Assembly (NCBI RefSeq): GCF_022171985.1
Contig: NZ_JAJVHF010000009.1
Span: forward strand, 62,001 to 126,000
Direction of reading: 5' to 3'
Source: Huaxiibacter chinensis
GTDB lineage: Bacteria > Pseudomonadota > Gammaproteobacteria > Enterobacterales > Enterobacteriaceae
Length of the DNA: 64,000 bases
Each line of letters begins with the position of its first letter. Position 1 is the first letter of the stretch. A program made the position numbers and the translations under genes. Below, piece by piece: positions 59,543 through 64,000 of this stretch. Under the pieces are notes generated by a model. It worked only from the letters and a program-made list of their open reading frames with translations, did no database searches and had not been told where the DNA came from.

Positions 59543-60646
59543 TTAGGCCAGCTGGCGGAGCATGCGGCGTAGCGGCTCGGCCGCGCCCCAAAGTAGCTGA
59601 TCGCCGACGGTAAACGCCGACAGATATTCGGGCCCCATATTTAATTTACGCAGGCGACCAACCGGGGTCGTCAGCGTGCCGGTGACGGCAGCCGGGGTCA
59701 GTTCGCGCATGGTGATATCCCGATCGTTTGGCACCACTTTCGCCCACGGGTTGTGTGCAGCCAGCAGCTCTTCCACGGTCGGAATAGACACATCTTTTTT
59801 CAGTTTAATGGTGAAGGCCTGGCTGTGGCAGCGCAGCGCGCCGATACGTACGCACAGACCGTCAACCGGAATGGCATTCGCGGTGTTGAGTATTTTGTTG
59901 GTCTCAGCCTGACCTTTCCACTCTTCGCGGGTCTGACCGTTATCCAGCTGTTTGTCGATCCACGGGATCAGGCCACCGGCCAGCGGGACACCAAAATTAT
60001 CCACCGGCAGTTCGCCGCTGCGGGTCAACTCGGTGACTTTACGCTCGATATCGAGAATAGCGGAAGCCGGGTTGGCCAGCTCGGTCGCAACGCTGTGGTG
60101 CAACTGGCCCATCTGTGCCAGCAGCTCGCGCATATGACGCGCACCGCCGCCGGACGCGGCCTGGTAAGTTGCCACGGAAACCCACTCCACCAGGTCCTGT
60201 GCAAACAGGCCGCCCAGAGACATCAGCATCAGGCTGACGGTGCAGTTACCGCCGACAAAGGTTTTCACGCCGTTGTTCAGGCCATGGGTGATCACGTCCT
60301 GGTTAACCGGGTCGAGAATGATGATGGCATCGTCTTTCATGCGCAGTGAAGACGCCGCGTCAATCCAGTAGCCCTGCCAGCCGCTTTCACGCAGCTTTGG
60401 ATATATTTCGTTGGTATAATCGCCGCCCTGGCAGGTGACAATAATGTCGAGTGCCTTCAGCGCATCCAGATCGAAAGCGTCCTGCAACGTACCGGTGTTG
60501 CCACCAAATGAAGGCGCCGCCTGGCCGAGCTGAGAAGTGGAGAAGAAGACCGGGCGGATAGCGTCAAAATCGCGCTCTTCAACCATGCGTTGCATGAGTA
60601 CAGAGCCGACCATACCGCGCCAGCCGATAAAACCAACGTTTTTCAT
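59543..60646 (-). CDS. asd: Aspartate-semialdehyde dehydrogenase
   Basis: Asd reduces aspartyl-phosphate to aspartate semialdehyde with NADPH, feeding lysine/diaminopimelate, threonine and methionine synthesis. The NADP-binding [14 protein letters not shown] is at the N-terminus. The catalytic Cys135 is in [10 protein letters not shown] and His274 in RCHSQAFTI. The start at 60646 ([12 protein letters not shown]) gives 367 residues, as in E. coli. It diverges from yhgN, with 178 bases between. Confidence 0.97.
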   Translation of the reverse strand: MKNVGFIGWRGMVGSVLMQRMVEERDFDAIRPVFFSTSQLGQAAPSFGGNTGTLQDAFDLDALKALDIIVTCQGGDYTNEIYPKLRESGWQGYWIDAASSLRMKDDAIIILDPVNQDVITHGLNNGVKTFVGGNCTVSLMLMSLGGLFAQDLVEWVSVATYQAASGGGARHMRELLAQMGQLHHSVATELANPASAILDIERKVTELTRSGELPVDNFGVPLAGGLIPWIDKQLDNGQTREEWKGQAETNKILNTANAIPVDGLCVRIGALRCHSQAFTIKLKKDVSIPTVEELLAAHNPWAKVVPNDRDITMRELTPAAVTGTLTTPVGRLRKLNMGPEYLSAFTVGDQLLWGAAEPLRRMLRQLA

Positions 60647-60824
60647 AGCATTTATTTCCTGCAAAGGGTGTGTGCTGTTTGTGCAAACCAGTATTCACTT
60701 GAGATATGCTTCACATTACAAAATGCTGCCAAAGTCGCAAGCGAAATTAATCGATGATCGCGCGGCAATCAGAAAAGCAGCTAATCATGAAAATAAACAT
60801 ACAAAGATTCAGGGATAATTAACA

Positions 60825-61418
60825 ATGAGTGAAATCATTTCCGCGGCGGTTTTATTGATCCTTATTATGGATCCACTGGGGAACCTGCCCATCTTCATGT
60901 CGGTGCTCAAACACACCGAACCCAAGCGCCGCCGGGCGATTATGATCCGCGAGCTGCTCATCGCCCTGCTGGTAATGTTTATCTTTCTTTTTGCCGGGGA
61001 AAAGATCCTCGCGTTCCTGAATTTGCGCGCCGAAACGGTCTCCATATCGGGCGGGATTATCCTCTTCCTGATTGCCATTAAGATGATTTTTCCGAGCGCC
61101 GAAGGCAGCAGCAGCGGCCTGCCGGCAGGCGAAGAGCCGTTTATCGTACCGTTGGCTATTCCGCTCGTTGCGGGTCCGACAATCCTTGCGACGCTGATGC
61201 TGCTGTCACATCAGTATCCCAATCAGATGAGCCATCTGGTTATCGCCCTGCTCATCGCCTGGGGCGGGACGTTTATCATTTTGCTGCAATCGTCGCTGTT
61301 CCTGCGTCTGCTGGGTGAGAAAGGGGTAAACGCGCTGGAACGCCTGATGGGGTTGATCCTGGTGATGATGGCGACGCAGATGTTCCTGGACGGGATACGG
61401 GCGTGGATGAAGGGCTAG
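60825..61418 (+). CDS. yhgN: MarC-family inner-membrane protein YhgN
   Basis: YhgN is a 197-residue member of the MarC/UPF0056 family with six predicted transmembrane helices. The family motifs MDPLGNLPIFMSVLKH near the N-terminus and PLAIPLVAGPTILATLM near residue 110 are present. The function is not established; the family was once linked to multiple antibiotic resistance without confirmation. It matches E. coli YhgN. In E. coli gntU follows, but here foreign-looking DNA follows instead. Confidence 0.93.
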   Translation: MSEIISAAVLLILIMDPLGNLPIFMSVLKHTEPKRRRAIMIRELLIALLVMFIFLFAGEKILAFLNLRAETVSISGGIILFLIAIKMIFPSAEGSSSGLPAGEEPFIVPLAIPLVAGPTILATLMLLSHQYPNQMSHLVIALLIAWGGTFIILLQSSLFLRLLGEKGVNALERLMGLILVMMATQMFLDGIRAWMKG

Positions 61419-61446
61419 ATAAACGCAATATGGCAGCGTAAGGTTT

Positions 61447-61492
61447 TCTCCCTCTCCCGTGGGAGAGGGCCGGGGTGAGGGCATCAGGCCGC
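61447..61492 (+). repeat. Single copy of the CCCTCTCCC palindrome family after yhgN
   Basis: TCCCTCTCCCGTGGGAGAGG followed by GCCGGGGTGAGGGCATCAGG is essentially a full unit core like those before glpD. It lies about 30 bases after yhgN and may form the end of its mRNA. Confidence 0.85.
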
Positions 61493-61576
61493 ACTCCTCA
61501 AAAATAATCCTTCATTTTGCGAGCCGCCTTCCAGAGCCTCTCTTGCCACCCAATCGGCAAAGCAGAATCTTCTTGC

Positions 61577-61780
61577 GGCGCCTGCAAAATCAGGCGTCGG
61601 GATTAGCCTCCTGCCTAACTTCTTCGGTGACACAAGTATTTTTGTGTCGCGCGCTTCGCTACACTCCAAGGGTGGGCCGAGCGGGGGCGTCGCAAGACGC
61701 GCCGGTATCCGAAGAGGCCGGTAAGGCTAACCCTGCTCGGTTCCGCCACCAGCGAGATTAGCCTCTCCAGTGGTGGATAA
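61577..61780 (+). ncRNA. Structured leader resembling the phage P4 CI/C4 immunity RNA region
   Basis: GATTAGCCTC occurs twice (61601-61610 and 61756-61765). Between them AGGCTAA (61724-61730) is complementary to both copies. TCTTCGG (61621-61627) also pairs with CCGAAGA (61709-61715), which extends the outer stem. Internal hairpins GACACAA/TTGTGTC (61629-61648) and GCGTC-GCAA-GACGC (about 61687-61700) are present, and GCGCCTG/CAGGCGT lies just before. This seqA-seqB-seqC order is that of the P4 prophage immunity region, whose CI RNA terminates transcription early. Assignment is by architecture only. Confidence 0.5.
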
Positions 61781-61803
61781 AACAACTCTTTGGAGAAGGT
61801 CAT

Positions 61804-62277
61804 ATGACTACTTCCCCTGGCTTTTCACACGCTTTATTCACCACCCCGCTCGATCACACCACCAACTTCACCGAACTGGCCGATAACTGCGAGCGGTTCG
61901 TGGAGGTGCTGATCGAATGCGACGATCCGGTACACAAGCTGGCGCTGTGTGGTCGGCTCTCGGCCTGCCTTGCCCTGCTCCAGCCAACGCTGATGGACCC
62001 TGTACCTGACCATTTAAAAGAAAGCCTGACGGTGGATGAACTGCCGCTGGACGTGCCGGTCTTCGAGCCGGAAAGCGATGGGCTTGGGCGATACTGCCAG
62101 CTGGTAACGCAGTTGCTGCTGAGCCGCACGTTGTCGGCGCGTGACGAGAGGATCGCGGGAGATTTGCTGCAGGATTTGGTTGGGTTTTACAGCGGCACGC
62201 TGAAAGCACCGCGCTGGCTGCGGACTAATGCCCTCACCCCAACCCTCTCCCACAGGAAAGGAGTTCAAAATAATTGA
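61804..62277 (+). CDS. Hypothetical protein downstream of the P4-like leader
   Basis: I do not recognise this 157-residue protein. It is acidic and soluble, without signal peptide or membrane segment, and carries CDDPVHKLALCGRLSACLALL and LPLDVPVFEPESDGLG, which suggest a helical bundle. A good SD (GGAGAAGG) lies just before the ATG. Codon use and GC content are like the core genome, unlike the AT-rich integrase after it. The last 17 residues (after APRWLRT) are encoded by a copy of the CCCTCTCCC repeat, so the original C-terminus was probably lost. Its place matches that of the gene controlled by the immunity leader in P4-like satellites. Confidence 0.6.
   Translation: MTTSPGFSHALFTTPLDHTTNFTELADNCERFVEVLIECDDPVHKLALCGRLSACLALLQPTLMDPVPDHLKESLTVDELPLDVPVFEPESDGLGRYCQLVTQLLLSRTLSARDERIAGDLLQDLVGFYSGTLKAPRWLRTNALTPTLSHRKGVQNN
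62227..62262 (-). repeat. Degenerate CCCTCTCCC-family copy overlapping the ORF end
   Basis: ATGCCCTCACCCCAACCCTC followed by TCCCACAGG matches the unit seen after glpD, but the right arm is broken (GAAAGG instead of GGAGAGGG). It forms the 3' end of the preceding reading frame. Confidence 0.7.
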
Positions 62278-62375
62278 ACAAAGAGTGGGATAATCTAATT
62301 TAGAACACGTTGATTTAATTACGTTTTGTTGCATTGCATGAGTAACTTTTAGTCACTACGCTATAGTTTAAGAAA

Positions 62376-62408
62376 CAGTTTTTTTGAACCAGTTTTTGAA
62401 CTTGAACC
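62376..62408. repeat. Short direct repeats before the integrase
   Basis: CAGTTTTTTTGAAC (62376-62389) and CAGTTTTTGAAC (62390-62401) are adjacent near-copies, and TTGAACC recurs at 62402-62408. They could be integrase arm-type sites or a slippage product. They begin about 70 bases before the integrase start. Confidence 0.4.
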
Positions 62409-62447
62409 GTGAATAAAAAATCACTCATAATGCAAAGGAAATGAATA

Positions 62448-63738
62448 ATGCAAATCAACTTTACTACGAAAGCGCTTGAAAATCTGACACCAAAAGCCGC
62501 CGCTTACATTGCGTATCATGCAAGCGGCGAACGGGGAACCGGGCGTGTTGGTGTGCGCGTCTATCCGTCAGGTCGTAAAACGTTCGTCTACCGTCATTTT
62601 GTGGGTAAAACTGCAAAATTTCAGACGCTGGGCGAGTATCCCTCTATGTCTATCAGCAGTGCTCTGGAGAAATTCGAAAGCCTTTCTTCATGTCCCGACG
62701 TTATCAAAGTCTCAACAAGAAGTGGCACACTGGCGGATCTGTTTGATGCCCATAAAGCAGATTTTATCGCGTCGGGTAAACGAACTTATCATCATTTCGA
62801 ATCTCTGCGATCGACGATTACAGCAAGTGCCCTGTTGCCCGAATCCACTATCGCTAAAAAAATTACTACAAATGATATTCGCGCAGTCCTCAACTTCGTT
62901 TATCAGCGCACTCAAAAACGAGCATGGGTTAATCAGGTACGCACTTACATGCATACACTTTTTGCCTGGGGTGTTAAATGTGATAAGTCGCCATTGCTTG
63001 ATAAGCCAAACATTATGTTTGATATTCCTTTTAATCCGGTTTCAGCTATACCAGTGCTTGAGGTTTCAGAAAAAGAATCTTATGTCGGCGAGCGTTATCT
63101 CTCGTTTGAAGAACTCTCTATATTGTAAAAAACCACTCAACAAGAATTCTTTAATCCGGATGTTGCTGTTCTTATACAGCTAATATTTTTTTTGTGGGGG
63201 CCACCGTCCCTATGAAATAATGGCATTGCCTAAAAAATATTATGACAAGAAAAATAAAATACTTTCTGTGCCTCCACATATTTCAAAAACTAAAAAGTGG
63301 TATCATTTTTTACTCTGTGAAACAGCAATAGAGTTGATAGAAACAATGATGTCCCGTCATCCGGAAAATGAGTTTTTATTCCCTAATCACGGATATGAAC
63401 AAAAAATTAAACGTTGGGAGGGAAAATTAGCAGAAGGAAACACCAGTAAATACGCAAAAGAACCTACGAAATATATGTTCAGCGAAATGTTACTGGATAA
63501 CGTTGAAAGTTTTTGTCTTAAATACAAAGTTGAAAAATTTCTTCCACGGGATTTTAGACGTACATTTAAAACACTGGCAGGACAACTAAAAATAACAAAA
63601 GAAATTCATGACAGAATCCAGCACCATTCTTTACATGATGTTTCATCAGTTCATTATGACAGGTATGATTATAATGAAGAAAAGCTGGAAGCTCTATTGA
63701 AATGGGAATGTAAACTCCATGAATTGATTAATAGTTAA
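62448..63738 (+). pseudogene. Tyrosine-recombinase (phage-type integrase) broken by a stop and a frameshift
   Basis: The first frame (62448-63128) encodes an N-terminal arm-binding domain (VGVRVYPSGRKTFVYRHFVG, TLGEYPSMSI) and a core-binding domain. It ends at TAA 63126-63128. The frame then continues KTTQQEFFNPDVAVLIQLIFF to a run of eight T residues (63186-63193), where reading shifts by one base into the frame giving CGGHRPYEIMALPKKYYD and the catalytic half (63220-63738). That half has RDFRRTFKTL, a His-containing IQHHSLHD and a likely nucleophile Tyr in SSVHYDRYDY. Two lesions mean it is probably inactive. The DNA is AT-rich against its neighbours, fitting transfer. Confidence 0.85.
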
Positions 63739-63762
63739 ATCGTTAATTATAACCCCTTCATT

Positions 63763-63809
63763 CATAACTGCTATGCATGGTATACAGAATGCTATGTGTG
63801 GCAGTTATG
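63763..63809. repeat. Nested inverted and direct repeats after the integrase
   Basis: CATAACTGC (63763-63771) and GCAGTTATG (63801-63809) are a perfect nine-base inverted repeat. Inside, GCTATGCATGG (63770-63780) and GCTATGTGTGG (63791-63801) are direct repeats exactly 21 bases apart, two helical turns, with two mismatches. The layout suits a protein-binding site such as an operator or recombination accessory site. Confidence 0.6.
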
Positions 63810-63866
63810 CTTTAGAGTAAAACCATTCAATTAATTTCACTTAATTTGAGGTGAAACATCTTTTTG

Positions 63867-63968
63867 GTGTCTGAATTATATGATGATTCAAGCCCAACTA
63901 TAGCAGTTAAATGGTATGTAACTGATGGGAAATGGGTAATAACGAACCCAAACAATTCAATAAATTAG
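63867..63968 (+). CDS. Possible small ORF of 33 codons
   Basis: From GTG 63867 (or TTG 63864) an open frame of 33 codons encodes a peptide with AVKWYVTDGKWVITNPNNS, then TAG. A GAGGTGA lies 12 bases before the GTG, rather far. The residue mix looks like real protein, but the length and the weak start make it uncertain. It ends just before the ribosome-binding site of the next ORF. It is too short for confident assignment. Confidence 0.3.
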   Translation: MSELYDDSSPTIAVKWYVTDGKWVITNPNNSIN

Positions 63969-63979
63969 AGGTGAATGAA

Positions 63980-64000
63980 ATGCCAAGAGGATATTTTCAT
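63980..64000 (+). CDS. Start of an unidentified gene cut by the window end
   Basis: ATG at 63980 is preceded by AGAGGTGA at a good distance. Seven codons (MPRGYFH) are visible before the window ends. The identity cannot be told. It lies 11 bases after the possible small ORF, so the two may be co-translated. It is likely island cargo next to the broken integrase. Confidence 0.4.

Noticed and set aside
60647..60824. Lysine riboswitch or attenuator before asd
   Set aside because: The 178-base gap shows no large conserved fold or terminator-like hairpin towards asd.
61459..61761. 100-codon open frame with an Ash-like sequence (GRAGASQDAPVSEEAGKAN)
   Set aside because: Similar peptides recur in annotated phage Ash-family proteins, but the frame begins in the CCCTCTCCC repeat and runs through the structured RNA segment without a good start; the RNA explains the conservation better.
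61419..62447. tRNA or tmRNA attachment site for the integrase
   Set aside because: No tRNA cloverleaf or CCA-type end is visible in this interval on either strand.
62448..64000. Retron or diversity-generating system near the integrase
   Set aside because: No reverse-transcriptase motif (YADD-type) occurs in any frame here; the visible genes are the recombinase halves and small frames.

Overview
The window is chromosomal DNA of a member of the Enterobacteriaceae. Nearly every protein aligns closely, from memory, with its Escherichia coli counterpart in length and motifs, and the gene order follows the E. coli nirB to yhgN segment. Several E. coli genes are absent: the yhfM-yhfX (frl) block between yhfL and trpS, yhgA, and rtcRBA between malT and glpR. 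A DUF1471 gene sits where yhgA would be. With the many GC-rich intergenic palindromes, this suggests Enterobacter, Leclercia or Lelliottia, but the genus cannot be fixed from the sequence alone.

Layout: 1-2864 holds the end of nirB, then nirD, nirC and cysG (siroheme-dependent nitrite reduction), followed by the lipoprotein gene yhfL. On the minus strand, 3289-9701 is the damX superoperon (aroK-aroB-damX-dam-rpe-gph-trpS) and 9998-13300 is hofMNOPQ (DNA-uptake/pilus-assembly homologues). mrcA (PBP1a) diverges from hofM. Then come nudE, igaA, yrfG, hslR, hslO, yhgE, pckA, the ompR-envZ two-component pair, greB, yhgF (tex), feoABC (ferrous iron uptake), a DUF1471 periplasmic protein, bioH, gntX, nfuA and gntT.

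From 37605 to 59293 lies a carbohydrate block: malQ-malP with their activator malT, the glp genes (glpEGR and glpD), and the complete glycogen operon glgBXCAP, whose genes overlap by 1 to 8 bases or lie 19 bases apart. MalP/MalQ and GlgP/GlgX degrade glucans, GlgB/C/A build glycogen, and GlpR and GlpD handle glycerol-3-phosphate. asd and yhgN close the core region. Recognisable control sites include FNR- and Fur-like sites before feoA, two GntR operators at gntT, MalT-box-like sequences at malP, a CRP site at malT and another at pckA, and two tandem GlpR operators over the glpD promoter.

The intergenic DNA carries a family of GC-rich palindromes (CCCTCTCCC...GGGAGAGGG). It forms eight tandem units of about 71 bp before glpD and three units of 58 bp in reverse orientation after it, with single copies elsewhere.

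From about 61500 to the end the character changes. There is a structured leader whose repeats are arranged like the phage P4 seqA-CI(seqB)-seqC immunity region, an unrecognised ORF, a tyrosine-recombinase gene broken by a stop codon and a frameshift, and then AT-rich DNA with small ORFs running off the window. This looks like the edge of a mobile island or satellite-phage remnant inserted downstream of yhgN.
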